Source: Nectonema munidae (taxonomy: Eukaryota > Nematomorpha > Nectonematoida > Nectonematidae). From it: DNA of 64,000 bases. Positions 46,782-58,876 of the stretch are shown here, piece by piece. A program made the position numbers and the translations under genes. The stretch covers positions 1,943,501 to 2,007,500 of the forward strand of contig JAUIRK010000945.1 in NCBI GenBank assembly GCA_030549495.1, in the 5' to 3' direction. Below the pieces are notes generated by a model. The model worked only from the letters and a program-made list of their open reading frames with translations, was not told the origin of the DNA and did no database searches. Numbering within the stretch: position 1 is the stretch's first letter; each line of letters starts with the position of its first letter.

Positions 46782-47314
46782 TTACTTTGGAACGATTTCT
46801 ATTTGCAACGATCTAAACTGCGATAAAGAAGGAGCGCTCTGGGTGGGAGAAAATAAGGATGTGTCGACAGAATTTTGTGAGATCGAGTTCTCCTTAATTT
46901 CCACGGGAACGCGGGACTGATCTTGGTTTGGGACAACGGCAGCTATTTGCGTTTGATAACCCACTTTGTTGGCGATCGGAGAAATGAACTGGGGATGTTG
47001 TTGCACTTGTTGGAGGTACCGGCTTTGCCTGTGCTGTGTTTGAGGGTTTTGGGGTTGGGTTTGCGGTAAAGAAGGATTCAAGTCTTTTTTTGTGAATATA
47101 GAATTGAAAATATTGGGAGTTTGTTGTTGGATTAACGGATCTTGAGAGTAAGGAATGGATATTTGGGGATCGTAGCCTGGATAATATGGAAGCACTTGGG
47201 GCTTATTTTCATCCAACTCGCTTCCAATCATAAAGCGCGCTTGTTGTGTATCTACCTGATTGCCCAAGTACTGACTTTGTCCTGTGATGTAGTTTGAATC
47301 GGGATAAAGATCCA
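46782..47314 (-). CDS. Gln/Pro-rich exon of an unrecognised host gene
   Basis: An open frame of 177 codons enters at a strong acceptor (TTTCCTGCTCTCCAG, exon from 47314, phase 1) and ends at TAA at 46782. The protein is Gln-, Pro- and Ser-rich (YPGYDPQISIPYSQDP; LPQTQPQNPQTQHRQ) without predicted membrane segments, as in disordered regulatory or secreted proteins. GC content is well above the surroundings. The upstream exon was not found; a donor-like AAA|GTAACA overlaps the stop, so the exon could instead continue. It may be part of the same transcript as the exons at 44612-45814. Confidence 0.5.
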
Positions 47315-47467
47315 CTGGAGAGCAGGAAATGTAGTTAAACTTAAAAGAAACATTTGATCCAATAATAATTGAAACAAATATAAGTAAAAAGTGTTCAATA
47401 AAATCATGCGACTTTTTCTACAAAAAATGCTAGCTGTGTGATACATTGTGTATATAACAAAGTTGTA

Positions 47468-48385
47468 TACTAGGTATTCCCAACCTATGGTACGCGAAAG
47501 CCTTCCAAGTGGTACCCGAAATGTTTTTCATAATTCAAAAAAAGTACTTGTTTTCCCAGAAATTCCCACACAGAGAAATGTAGTTTAATGTGAATTTGGC
47601 TAAAGTTCATTTTCTTTAGTTTCCCAACTGTAATACATGTAAATATATGCATATGTGTATACTGTGGCATGCACACACATTCTGTTAACGTAGTAGTTAC
47701 AGTGATTTGATTAATTAACCTACCATATTGGTGATTGTTTATTTTTATCGATTATTATGTAAATTATTATATATATTCAATATATTAAAAAGCAACTTTT
47801 AGTTTTATTTTAGATTATTATAGCGTCAAATCAAGATGCCCAAACGACAGTATAGCCGTCAATATATTAATTTTGGTTCTATGATTGGAGAATAGGGAAG
47901 AATCTGTGTCACAGTGTGTGGTGTGTATGAAGACATTATCAAATTCATCAATGAAGCCTTTTACAACGCCATCTCCAAACTAATCCACCGGACTAGAAAG
48001 AACGCGATTTTAATTTGAGAAAAACGACTAGATAAAACGAGGAAGTAATATCAGCAGTCGGTTGGTATTGTTACAGCCTCCTGTGAAATTGCACTTTTTT
48101 GGCGAAGAAATAAAAGCCTTCCACAACAAATGGTGAAGCATAGCATCGTTGATGAAGCAGTGTCAAATAAAACGATACAGAGGTGTATTACAGAAATGTA
48201 TATTGTTATTAATGAACCAGTCATTATGGAAGTACAGGGCTCAAAATATGGATTTGCAATACAACTGGACGAATCAACTGACGTATCAAACTGCGCACAG
48301 CTTCTGGTATATGTGCGTTATGCTACTAAGGATGCAATTCAAAATAATCAAACCAACTTACAAACTATAAATTCAATAAACTAAA
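47468..48385 (+). pseudogene. ZBED-type hAT transposon fossil, N-terminal half
   Basis: The sequence around 47470 (TTCCCAACCTATGGTACGCG) matches the usual left end of ZBED-like hAT elements. Coding scraps follow: MPKRQYSRQYINFGSM (47836), a segment near 47930-48000, and the frame from 48130 with VSNKTIQRCITEM and IQLDESTDVSNCAQLLVYVRY (first catalytic Asp, 48265-48325). Reading is broken and the C-terminal half is missing. It is complementary in extent to the fossils in units A and B but is a different copy. Confidence 0.8.
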
Positions 48386-48995
48386 AAAATCCAGTAGTAA
48401 ATTTGAATTTTACTACTTTTATAGTTATAAAATCTTTATTGAATTTTTGTCGGGATATAAATCTTGAGATAATAAAGCACAAAATACTACTCTCATCTAA
48501 TACATCTCTGCCTATTATACTTTAACAAAGAAAAATTATATGAATAGATTTTTAAATTATCCTTGTAAAATTTGCTATATTTATTTTTTTTACCTATGAA
48601 GATAGAATCAACAGGCTACGATTAAAACACTATTCCATCTCTGATATTAAAATAAAAATTTTTTTTTATAAAAATCAAAATTCATACTTAATTCAATCTG
48701 TTTTTTAAACGGTTCCTATAATTTAAATTATCTAAAGATTCGATTATTTTTTTTACCTGGTTATTCTTTCAATATTTTAATTTTATTTAAATCTTTTCTG
48801 GAGAAATTTGTAGTTCAATAATAATTAGACAATTTTCCCAACTTTTGTAAATTATCATTTGCCTCAATCTTACTTTGTTCTAAATTGTATATGTAGCAGT
48901 TTTATATTGGTTTATTCATATGTGCCTCAATATTGATGTATTTTTCTTTCTGATTAGAAAAATTAATAAAATTCAATCATAAATTATAAAATATT
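48386..48995. other. AT-rich spacer
   Basis: Nothing recognisable beyond low-complexity A/T runs. Confidence 0.5.
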
Positions 48996-49035
48996 TTTAT
49001 AATCAATTAAACGAAATAACTTAAGTCAAAATAGT

Positions 49036-49115
49036 TCAAGGTGTTGGGTTCGATCCCGCATCAATCCTCCTTTATTCATAGTTCGATACAAGCTGCCTAA
49101 TTGTGGCTTGTATAA
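49036..49115 (+). repeat. tRNA-derived SINE copy, 5'-truncated
   Basis: GTTCAAGGTGTTGGGTTCGATCCCGC is followed by CATAGTTCGATACAAGC and AATTGTGGCTT, the B box and body seen in the other copies. The A-box end is missing. Confidence 0.55.
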
Positions 49116-49255
49116 ATTATTTTTTTAATTAATTAAAATAATAATCAAGGGTTTAGGTTTAAGATTTAATGATCTTCAAATTCATTGTTTTTCCCCCATC
49201 CCAAAATACTTTAATCCTTGATACTAATTTCTAGATACTTCAAATTTATATATTA

Positions 49256-51375
49256 CACTAGAAAGAGCAAATTTTTTTCCCACCTAGAAGAACCAAGCAG
49301 TCTTTTTGACTGCTTGATTATTGCCAAGTTTTTTCCTGAATCAAAATACATATATGATAATTTTAGAAAATATATTTTATAATTATAACAAATTTTTAAC
49401 AGTTTAAAAGTTAATTTTTGACACTTTTTACATATATTTCTTTTAATTACACTTCTAGTACACTTGCCACAAACATATTTTTTGCATCTAATACATTTAT
49501 CTTTGGTTTTATTATTTTTACATCATTTTATTTGACATTGCTTTCTTTCTTTCTTTTGTTTCTTTTCTGTCTTCTATTTCTTCATCACTTTCTTTTATCA
49601 TATTTTTTGTAAGTTATTTTCGAGTTAAGAACGTCTTTATATATCATCGAAGCATTAATTGCAGCTATATCGAGCATATTACACAAAACATGCACAGGCC
49701 ATCTCCTAGACCCAGCTTTAACACTGTATTGTTTCGCCATTTTATCAAAAATGTCAACACCGTACTTTGTATTATTGTAAAAGTTTATTGTTTCAGGCTT
49801 ATCATTTGAGTCGATGGATACACTTTCGTGCAAAGTACTAAGTATGTTGACACATTTGTTTTTTTAACTTTTAAAGAAGTTAATGTACAATGAATTTGTT
49901 TTTCTTTAAAAACTTTTATGGTGGAAATACTTGCAGTTTTATCAAAAACTAAGTCTTTGCATGCTTGAGGTACTCCTTTTCTTGAACTCTTTATCGTGCC
50001 AATGATACTTGTTTTTTGATCTTTCAAAGTTTTAGCAAGTTTAATTGATGTAAAAAAATTATCGGTTGTAACGTTATAACCCTGATTAAAAAAAGGTTTC
50101 ATCAGTTGAAGAACAGCTCTTTCACCAAGTGTTTCGCCTTTTCTTCTTTCGTCATCTTTACCAGTATAAATAAAGGCATTTAAAACAAACTTTGAGTCCA
50201 CATCTACTAATAACCAAAATTTAATTCCAAACTTGTCTATTGTCGTGTAGGACATCTGGTTTTTGAAGGAAGCAACTTTTCATCAACACAAAGATTTGGA
50301 GAAGGATTATAAACACATTTACAGTTTTCAATGAAAATATTAAAAATTTTTTATTGTTAACAAGCCTAGAAATCCGTGTAGACCTTATATCAAACTTTAA
50401 AGCTCGAAGTATTTCTTTAATTTTTTTCTACTCATTGTATTTTTAAATATGAAAATACCCCATTTTTTAGACCATAGGTCTGAAATCGAAGCATGCTTAG
50501 GAGCGAGTATTCCTCTTGCATAAAATAATCCGTTAAACTTTTCAAGATCTTCAAAAGAGAAATCCCAATTCTCACCAAATAAATTTTTTCCTTGAATTAA
50601 AGTGCAATTGAAAATAATTTTAGTGATCTTGTCAAAAAAAATTTCCCAACTTGATGTGAAACTGTCCTTAAATGTAAAACGTTTAGCAAATGAGGATGCA
50701 CCTTGTTGCTTCTGAACAATATTTTGGATCAATTTTTTCTTTGCCATTTCGTTCACATTTATTTGTAACCATTCATAAGCATCCGTAAAAAAACTTCACT
50801 AGTATTTCGCAAACAATTATCACCTTCAAGTTCCATTACACTTTCATCTGAAGATGAATCACTTGGATCAATACGACCTGACCTCTATTTGAAATTATAT
50901 CATCAAATATATTTTCATTTTCTTCCGTGGATGATAATTCACTTTCACAACTACTTTCTAAACCTTTCAAGTTTAAATTTAGCTTGTCCATTTTTATTAA
51001 AATATATAGAAAAAAAATTGGAGTTGAATGTGAATGAAAAAAAATAAAAAAAATAAAAATATCATAAAAAAAGTTTAAATTTATAAATTAAAACGTTTAA
51101 CACAAATAGACAAAATCTTGTTTTAGTGTTTAAAATTTTTCAAAAAAAAATTATTACTTAACGAAAACAGTCAAAATAACTGCTTGGTCATTTATTCTTT
51201 TTTTTCAGATAGAAACTTTTTTTTTGGAAATATCAAGAAAAAAGTTTTAATTTATAAATTAAAACGTTAAAAGACAGAAATAAAAAAATATCTTCTTGTA
51301 GTGTTTAAAATTTTTCTGAAAAAATATATTTTACTGAACGAAAGCAGTCACAATGACTGCTTGTTCGTTCTAGTG
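49256..51375 (-). mobile_element. piggyBac element, 2.1 kb
   Basis: The left end CACTAGAA and right end TTCTAGTG are inverted, and both carry an AAGCAGTC...GACTGCTT hairpin (49300-49320 and 51344-51362). A third, imperfect hairpin sits at 51167-51187. The right end is internally duplicated: about 51060-51185 and 51240-51360 are similar ~125-bp segments. Flanks are ATTA and TTAT rather than a clean TTAA, so the target duplication is degraded. One transposase gene fills the middle. Confidence 0.85.
49585..50992 (-). pseudogene. piggyBac transposase, broken
   Basis: It begins at ATG 50992 with an acidic N-terminus (SSTEENENIFDD), then the segment 50756-50397 (FGENWDFSFEDLEKFNGL), then NLCVDEKLLPSK (~50300-50265), TTDNFFTSIKLAK (~50070) and GVDIFDKMAKQYS (~49760), giving all three catalytic Asp positions of the DDE_Tnp_1_7 fold. 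RRWPVHVLCNMLDIAAINA follows, and then a short tail. At least four frame breaks separate the pieces. The C-terminal cysteine-rich domain is partly seen only past 49600. It is unlike the piggyBac in units A-C, so two lineages are present. Confidence 0.85.
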
Positions 51376-51418
51376 TTATTAATGTGATTTAGAAGTTTCA
51401 TTTATTTACTTTTTATAG

Positions 51419-53542
51419 TTTCAATATGTCCACATCGCTCTTCTTACCTATAATGGTCATTCTCACAAAGTACTTTTACATGAACTCACTTTGTCTACAC
51501 TGAGAAATGTTGCAATGAAGAGATTTAATTTAAAAAGTAAAAAAGTTTTTTTTATGTAGTACGATAATGAAGTGAATAATTACATCGACATTCATGAGGA
51601 TACATTGGAGAATCTTTCGGAATTCAAAATCTTGAAAATAATGATCAAAAATGAAATTGATGTTGTTAATGGATCTGATGCAAGGTTGGAAAAGTCATTA
51701 TCAGATCTTAACGGCTCCACTTCTTCTAAATCTGACTTAGTGGCTGATGATAAAGCTGGAAGGTCAATTTTTCTGATTGGATTTGCGATATTTTAATCTT
51801 TTAGATCAATATCTATTATCGATATTTTAATCTCTCAGAATGCTTGAAAACGCTTTCAAGCTGCCACGCGAGTCCACTCCAAAAGGATTGCTCCTGAAAT
51901 TAGATGCTAAACAGCTTCTCAGCAAAAATGACAAAAATAGACTAATCAAGGTTTTTTATTTTAAAATTGTGGGGCATGAAAGCGGAATGTAAGTTTATCA
52001 TTATTATTATTTCCGCTTCTTCGTTTTCTACCTTTTAAAAATTTTAATGAGTAGTTATCCCTCAGCGCGCTTCTACAATAAATTTGTTGAAGCTTTCCTT
52101 AGCGAATTTCCATACTCATATGAAAACTCTGGCCTAAGTTTTGACTTTGTTAAAGTAAGGTTTACTTTTTATATACTCATATAACAACACTTTATGTTAA
52201 AAATTATTTTCCAAAATTTGGCAAATAATTACGATTATATTATCAATTTAGATAAATGCTAGAACCTATGAATTGTCTCCAAACACAAATGACTAATTCA
52301 CGGATAAATAGGACGCACATAGGATATAGAGATTTAGTCACTCTGATCGTAATCTTTTTTTAGATTTATCTCCTCTTAAAAAAATTTCTGGTTACGGGCT
52401 TGTATAAATGTTCATATTAAGTTTGGATAATGGCATAACATTTTTTGAAGGATTATTGGAAGGAGAAATTGCATAACAAATGTGCTAACGAAAGGAAATT
52501 CCGTAAAAAAAATTTACTAGAGGTGATTAAAAGAAGGAGGAAATCAAATATACACCATTCTCTACCTTCTAAGTATTCTTCTCACGCTTGGGGACTCGCA
52601 AATTATTACATGGAAAGACCTAGCAGAGATGAACCAATTGAAAAAGTAAAATTTTTGAAAAATGAGTTTCCAAGAAAAAATAAAGATTTGAAAATGATTG
52701 ATGTGGTTATGAATTCAACATTTGGGAATCGAAGAAATGTTTTACTTGAAAAAAATCCAAGTCTCAAAGTTTTTTTGACAGAGTATCCAATTCTGAAAAG
52801 TCCGGATGAAGTATGCGTAATGAATCATTTTTAAATATCTAATTCTGTGTGTTGCATAATATACCTGAAGAAAAAAATATTTAACTGGTAAATTTCCTTT
52901 CTAGATTGCAAAGGATTCTTTAGACTTGATCCTTCCGTGATAGATAAAGAGCCACGTAAATTCTTTGAAGATAAGATACTCAGTATTTCTTTCGTGGTCA
53001 TGAAAAAGTCGCTCCTCTTAAATTTAAATGCCAAATTTGAAAAATTAAAAGAACGTGCCTTTATGAGAGATAGTGAGGATCCAAATCTAAAATGTAATTT
53101 CTGAATTTTTTTTTTATCAATATTTACGATTCGTTATGAGTTTTTATTCCTAGACCATAAAATCGGTTTTTCTTTAGTCACCATATCAGTTTTACTGAAG
53201 GAAAGGATGGAAGATTTCTTCATTTCTTCAGAAGAAAAAAATATTGAAAAGCCGTCTATTTATTGCTTATTACAAAGATTAGAGACTAGTCGAGAGGAGG
53301 CATTTATTTTATATGTGGATCAAACCGAAGTCTTTAAGTGTAATTATGTTTCTACATTTTTTGCAAACTTTTTTTTCTCCGCCTACGTTTTCAATTTAAG
53401 TTTTCCGTTGTGCCTGAAAAAACCCCTTAATTTTATTCAAATTTTCATTCTTAAAATACATGACAAAGAATCAATAGATAAAAGTATTTTGAAATTCTCT
53501 CAAGATTTAAATATCCAATGTTTTGAACATTGTAAGATTTAA
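51419..53542 (+). CDS. SAMD3-like family protein gene, multi-exon, possibly decaying
   Basis: Exons: 51419-51534 (VLLHELTLSTLRNVAMKRF, ubiquitin/PB1-like N-terminus), 51560-51762 (YDNEVNNYIDIHED), 51839-51988 (LPRESTPKGLLLKL), 52055-52154 (YPSARFYNKFVEAF and FPYSYENSG), 52451-52810 (DYWKEKLHNK; NRRNVLLEKNPSLK; LTEYPILKSPDE), 52905-53093 and 53178-53339, with a tail to 53542. Phases agree at the junctions 51762/51839, 51988/52055 (donor GTAAGT), 52154/52451 (GTAAGG) and 53093/53178. Order and motifs resemble the large family of uncharacterised animal proteins annotated as SAMD3-like; function unknown. Two faults: a TAG lies in frame in the 24 bases between the first two exons, and the 52810/52905 junction is out of phase. 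It may be a pseudogene or my exon limits may be wrong there. The piggyBac right end is only 43 bp upstream. Confidence 0.55.
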
Positions 53543-54787
53543 AAAAAATTATTATTATTCTTTATTTATAATCATGCTTTTCCATATTACGTTTACTGTT
53601 AGATTTTACATTCTATGTTATAACATCTTGTTTTTATTTTTATATTCTTTCATTGAGGCTTAGCATACTCTATGCTTTATTAAATTTTTATTAATAAAGG
53701 TTTTATTTCTTTTTTCTATTTTGTCGGCAACATCTTCAATATCTGCATAATATGTTGATCGTATATGGAGAAACTTAGCAGTTATCTCTTAAGATGATGA
53801 TGCATTGAATCTGCTGTTTCACCCCGTTGAAAGCAAATTTACTATCAAGAATAGTTAACCCCTAGCCTAGGCTTTTAATTACCAAGAATAGGAAAGTAGG
53901 GCATATATTTTTATTTTCAGTGTACAGACAAAGGCTTCCTGTCATATTGGATGAGACATTTTTATCAACATGTGAGATTCAACATGCCTGTAATATAAAT
54001 CTTGATTCGCTAGAGTTAGTCACAGATTAAATCATCTAAGGAAAATTCAATGACAATTCACTTTTACCATTTCTTATAATTTTTCGCTATAATTTAGAAG
54101 TAAACATTGCTAAATTGATTACTATATAAAAAATTTGGCTATAAATGACCTTTTCAATCCATTTTTTCCATTTCCCATATAATTTTAGTACTTACTTGTG
54201 TCTGTAAAGTTAAGTCTAATAATATTTTTCAAAAGTAAAATGATCAAAAAATAGATTTATAAAAATTAAAAATTGAAACAAATAAAAACGAGCTTTAATT
54301 TAGCATAAAAAATATTTAAAAAGTTAACTATATATTTTACTTTTTTTAATTATATTGGAAATATTCGAAAATTGTAAAAATTATTTCTCAATCAACTCCT
54401 ACATATAGAGAATTTTTAAATATAACAATTGGTGAAGAAATATATGAGTGACTTCTTCATACAAAGATGAAAATAAGAAGGTTAAAGCAAAGTATTCTTC
54501 TTTCAGTACTGCATATGGTAATACGCTAATTTTGGAATAAATGAGAAATGAACTTTCGTGATTATAATAATTCTAGTAAACGTTTGAGTGAACTAAGTGC
54601 TATAATGACTTGTTCTAAAAGGAAAAAGTATCGATAAACGAACAATTATATAAGTATATATACTACATTTGCATAAAATATTATAAATAATAAAATTAAT
54701 TAGTTAGTATTATAATTTATTAGACACATAGTTTTTTAATTAATTTGCTAATTAGTTTTAAACGTTATAGTTTATTTTCTTCTCCTA
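53543..54787. other. 3' flank and spacer
   Basis: An ATTAATAAAGG polyadenylation-like signal occurs at about 53690. No further gene was recognised. Confidence 0.45.
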
Positions 54788-55689
54788 ACACTGGCGGATT
54801 TAAAGGGGGCGGAACCGGCGTACGCCCCCCTAAAATTGCAATGCCAATTGCTTGAAAATTTTCCTTGATCTAACTCTTTTCGTAGAACTCAAATATTATG
54901 ATGATGGCTTCTGCAACTCTTATTTTTCTTTCTCTAAAGTGAGAAGCCCTAAAAAGTTTTTTATGTTTCAATCGTAGTTAAGTGTGACACTTATTGATTT
55001 TATATTATCCAATTTTTTTTGTAAATTTATTAATTAAACACATCAAGTTTTACCACATCAATTCACTTCGCAGTTCAATGAATGAGGATCGTTTTAATGC
55101 TCTCATTCTTCTTTTTGTTTTAAAAATTTTGATAAAGCCTAAATTTATATGCTTGAAATTTGAGTTCTAGTTTAGTAAAATCCGCCCCCCCCAAATGCCA
55201 ATTTCCAATAAATGTATTTATAAAAAATAAGTGGTAATATTACTAGTGAAGTTGTAAAATTAATTTTTTGTATATTTAAATTTTCATTAATATTTTAATC
55301 CTATTAACTATTAAATGAATTCAACATTTTTCACTAAAAAATTAATTGTAGAAAATTGGCTGAATCATATCTCTTCAAATTTTGTGACTTTTATTAAAAT
55401 CGCTAGCTGCATCATTTGAAACCCTTTTTATGGTAGTTGAATGACTCTTTCATGTCCAAAACTGTCAATCAAAATCAAAAATTAAAATTTTCAACAAAAT
55501 TTTGACATTATCTGTACTAAACCTTATAACTTAGGATCTATATTATATAATACCTTGAAAATTTATAATTATATTCAGTTTGGAACGCATAACACTTTAT
55601 CTTATTAATTTTTTCAATAATCATGGCTACTTTTTAGAAAATGTCAATCAAAATTTTGATTGATCAAAAATATATCTAATAAAATATAC

Positions 55690-56850
55690 CTTCAAATTTT
55701 GCATAAAATATATGTTTTTATACTAAATAGGTCATGCTGTTTTCATTTCTGGACTCATTTTTTACGTTTAGGATGTGAAAATATCTATAAGTGTTCATAA
55801 AATTTGCGGTTTACTTCTAAAAATGGTCTCCAAAAACATTCATTCAAATTTTACAATGAAATATATGTTTTTATACTAAATCAACCATGCTGTTTTCATT
55901 TCTGAACTCATTTTTTACATTTAGAGGTTTAAAAATATCTGTCAATGTCAATCAAATTTGCGGTTTACTTCTAAAAGTTATCTCTAAAAATATTCTCTCA
56001 ATTTTACATGAAATATATGTTTTTATACTAAATCGGACATGCTGGTTTCATTTCTGGACTCATTTTTTACGTTTAGGATCTGAAAATACCTATAAGTGTT
56101 AATCAAATTTGCGGTTTACTTCTGAAAATTGTCTCCAAAAACATTCCTTCAAATTTTACAATGAAATATATATTTTTATACCAAATCAACCATGCTAGTT
56201 TCATTTATGGACTCAATTTTTGCAGTTTGAATTTGAAAATACCAATAAATATCAAATTTGCGTTTAGTTCTAAAAATTGTTTCCAAAAATATTGATTTAA
56301 ATTTTACATGAAATATATGTTTTTATAGCAAATAGATCATGATTTCATTTTTTGACTCAGTTATCGCATTTAGAGGTTTTACTGCTAGTGTCAATCAAAT
56401 TTGCGGTTTATGTTTGAAAACTATATCCCAAAATATTCTCTCTAGTTTTAAACGAAATATATGTTTTTATACCAATTCGACCATGATAATTTTTATTTCT
56501 GAAATCATTTTTTGCATTTAGAGGTTTTAAATGTCTGAAAGTGTCAATCAAATGTTCGATTTACGTCTAATGTCTACAGAAATATTTTTGAAATTTAAAT
56601 AAAATATCTGGCTATATGCCAAATGGAAGATGCTGGTTTCATTTTTGGACTCAGGTTTGGCATTTATGGTTTTAAAATATCTGAAAGCTTCAATCAGATT
56701 TGCGGTTTACTTTTAGATACTGTCTTCAAAAATATTTTCAAAAAAATAAAATATCTGTTTTATACCAACTCGACTATGCTTATTTTATTTCTGTACTGGA
56801 TTTTGGATAATACGGTTAAAAAATATCTCGAAGTGGCAATTGATTAGTAA
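55690..56850 (+). repeat. Tandem array, ~8 units of ~150 bp
   Basis: The marker ATATATGTTTTTATAC (or a variant) recurs at about 55706, 55857, 56010, 56163, 56310, 56455, 56600 and 56746, i.e. every 145-153 bp. Each unit also carries CATGCTG, GACTCATTTTTTACG, AATTTGCGGTTTACTTCT and CCAAAAACATTC. Divergence increases toward the right end. The short open frames here (for example 55887-56102) simply read the repeat. Confidence 0.85.
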
Positions 56851-57939
56851 TGTATGCCTGAAAATCAGTTGTGTAAAAAATTTTCATTAAATCGCTGCAT
56901 ATTAGGTATATAGTAAAAATATACTTTTTTTTGTATATTTTGGCTTATAATACTTTCTACAATCATCTTGAGTATGAAATATTTATTTAAAAAAACAAAA
57001 CGTATCATAAAATCTTTTGAAAATTTGTATGAGAGAAGGAACCAAGTTGAAAACTAATTGAAAAGAGAACATGTGATCAAAACAAATAATTAAAAAATAT
57101 GTATCTTGACTAAATGGAAGATCTATCATGTTCTAATGAACTAGGAAGTGGTTTAATTATATAATATTAGATGCTTCAAAGAAAATTTGACCGTGGAACA
57201 GAAGTTCCTCTTTTACAAATGAAAAATATTTAAATTTATAGCTTATCATCCAGAATTACAATGAACATTTTGCAAAGATGGGTAGGAAATCTGAAAATTT
57301 AGAATAGGTCAGATTTATCAGAAATGGCACAGATGCCAATGTGTGATAATTTAGTCCCTATCAAGATATTTTTAATTTAAATTGAATTTGTCCATCTTTT
57401 TCCTTTTGTGTCAAAGAAGTAATTTTTTAGATGAAGAACGTTGACAACTTTTTGTAATTGAACAATCAACATCACGAATGATTCATCAGAAAAAATCCTT
57501 TGAAATAAGATTGGTTGACAAATATTCAGGCCTAATAATAAAATACACGATACTGATAAACAAGTCTAAGATCATCAAGAAGATTCTTTAATCAGAATGC
57601 TTTGAGAGAGGAAAAAAGTAATTTTATCCTTATAAAAAAATTTTCGAACACACATTGAAGAATATAAATTTCTAATGAAAAAAGAGCTACCAAGAAAGGA
57701 TCATCATAGAATGAATACCAAAATTACATACTGTAAATTATATGACGTAGAGACTACGAGCCGATAACGAATTTGTAGCCAAAAAAATGGAGGTCCTATC
57801 GAGTTACATAAGTTACTGTAGAATGAAATATTTTGAGTGAATTACACCTAAAGTTGGTTTATTAAATAAATTAAGAAAATAATTACCAGAGAAATACTGC
57901 AAGTAGAAGTTATTTTTATGTTTATATATTTGACATTGA
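56851..57939. other. Spacer between the two tandem arrays
   Basis: AT-rich, without coding frames or recognised repeats. Confidence 0.45.
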
Positions 57940-58450
57940 TTTACAGGTTTAATCGATTTTTTGACAGGTTTTATTGATTTCATGAAAAATGAACATCACC
58001 ATTAAATTCTGCATACTTGAAATGTATAAAAAAACTTTAAAAGAATCAAAATTTTAATTTTGACATGGGCTGTCATATTTAAATTATTTTGTCAGGTTTG
58101 ACTAATTTTTTATAAAAAAAAAGGAATATAACCAGTAAACACAGCCTAATTGAAAATGGGTATATGTGTGTAAAAAACTTTATATACTTATTTAGATAAA
58201 AAGTTCCTTTTTGAGATGAGCTGTCACATTTAGATCAATTTTTGACAGGTTTGATTGATTATCATAAAAAATGAATATCACCACTGAATTCAGCTTACTT
58301 GAAAATGGGTATACATGTGTAAAAAACTTTATATAATTATTTAGATAAAAAGTTTCTTTTTTGAGATGAGCTGCCACATTTAGATCAATTTTTTGACAGG
58401 TTTGATTGATTTTGATAAAAAATGGTCATCACCACTGAATTCAGCATAGT
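57940..58450 (+). repeat. Second tandem array, ~4 units of ~150 bp
   Basis: GACAGGTTTGATTGATT (or a variant) recurs at about 57963, 58092, 58243 and 58395. Units share GAGATGAGCTGTCACATTTA, ATGAATATCACCACTGAATT and GTGTAAAAAACTTTATATA. The sequence is unrelated to the first array although the period is the same. Confidence 0.8.
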
Positions 58451-58571
58451 TGAAATATATATGTAACATTAAAAATATTTATAAAAACTTATTAATATCT
58501 GAGAAAAATAGAGGGGGGGGGGGGGTTGGCACCTTTACGCCCCCTCCCAGCACTTCAGCGGACAAACTAAT

Positions 58572-58680
58572 AGGGTTGAAATGATGTAGTCTTACTCTGC
58601 TTTAGTAACTCAAACTCTTTGGTTCGATCCTGAATCAAGGCTACTTTTTTCATAGTTCAATACAAGTTTTGCAATTGTCT
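58572..58680 (+). repeat. tRNA-derived SINE copy
   Basis: GTAACTCAAACTCTTTGGTTCGATCCTG followed by CATAGTTCAATACAAG and GCAATTGT matches the B-box half and body of the copies at 44335 and 49036; the A-box half is poorly preserved. Confidence 0.55.
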
Positions 58681-58876
58681 TTATTTTATTTAATATTTAT
58701 ATAGTAATATTACTACCAAAAATGGGAAATTGATTAATGTTTAAATTTATCAACTTTTAATTAACAAACATAAAAATTGTGCTATTCAAAAGTTATATTG
58801 TCTTGTAAATAGTGTTTCTTTTTTTTTTTTTAAGTATTTAAAAATGTTGCACATATACTTTAGATGGGATGTGGAT

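Larger units (their letters stand above)
54788..58562. mobile_element. Candidate non-autonomous element with G/C hairpin ends
   Basis: The left end reads CACTGGCGGATTTAAAGG with a G-run, then ACGCCCCCCTA. The right end reads a 12-G run, GGCACC, then ACGCCCCCTCCC and CAGCACTTCAGCGG. Both could form G-run/C-run hairpins as in hAT-type MITEs. A similar C-rich ATCCGCCCCCCCC word at 55183 could instead be a nearer right end. The interior is non-coding and holds two tandem-repeat arrays. No target duplication was found, so the limits are tentative. Confidence 0.35.

Noticed and set aside
55887-56847. Short frames with repeated NQICGLLLK-like words
   Set aside because: They read the ~150-bp tandem repeat; frames are interrupted in each unit.
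55690-58450. Possible CRISPR array
   Set aside because: Units are ~150 bp with no short identical repeats separated by unique spacers; eukaryotic context.
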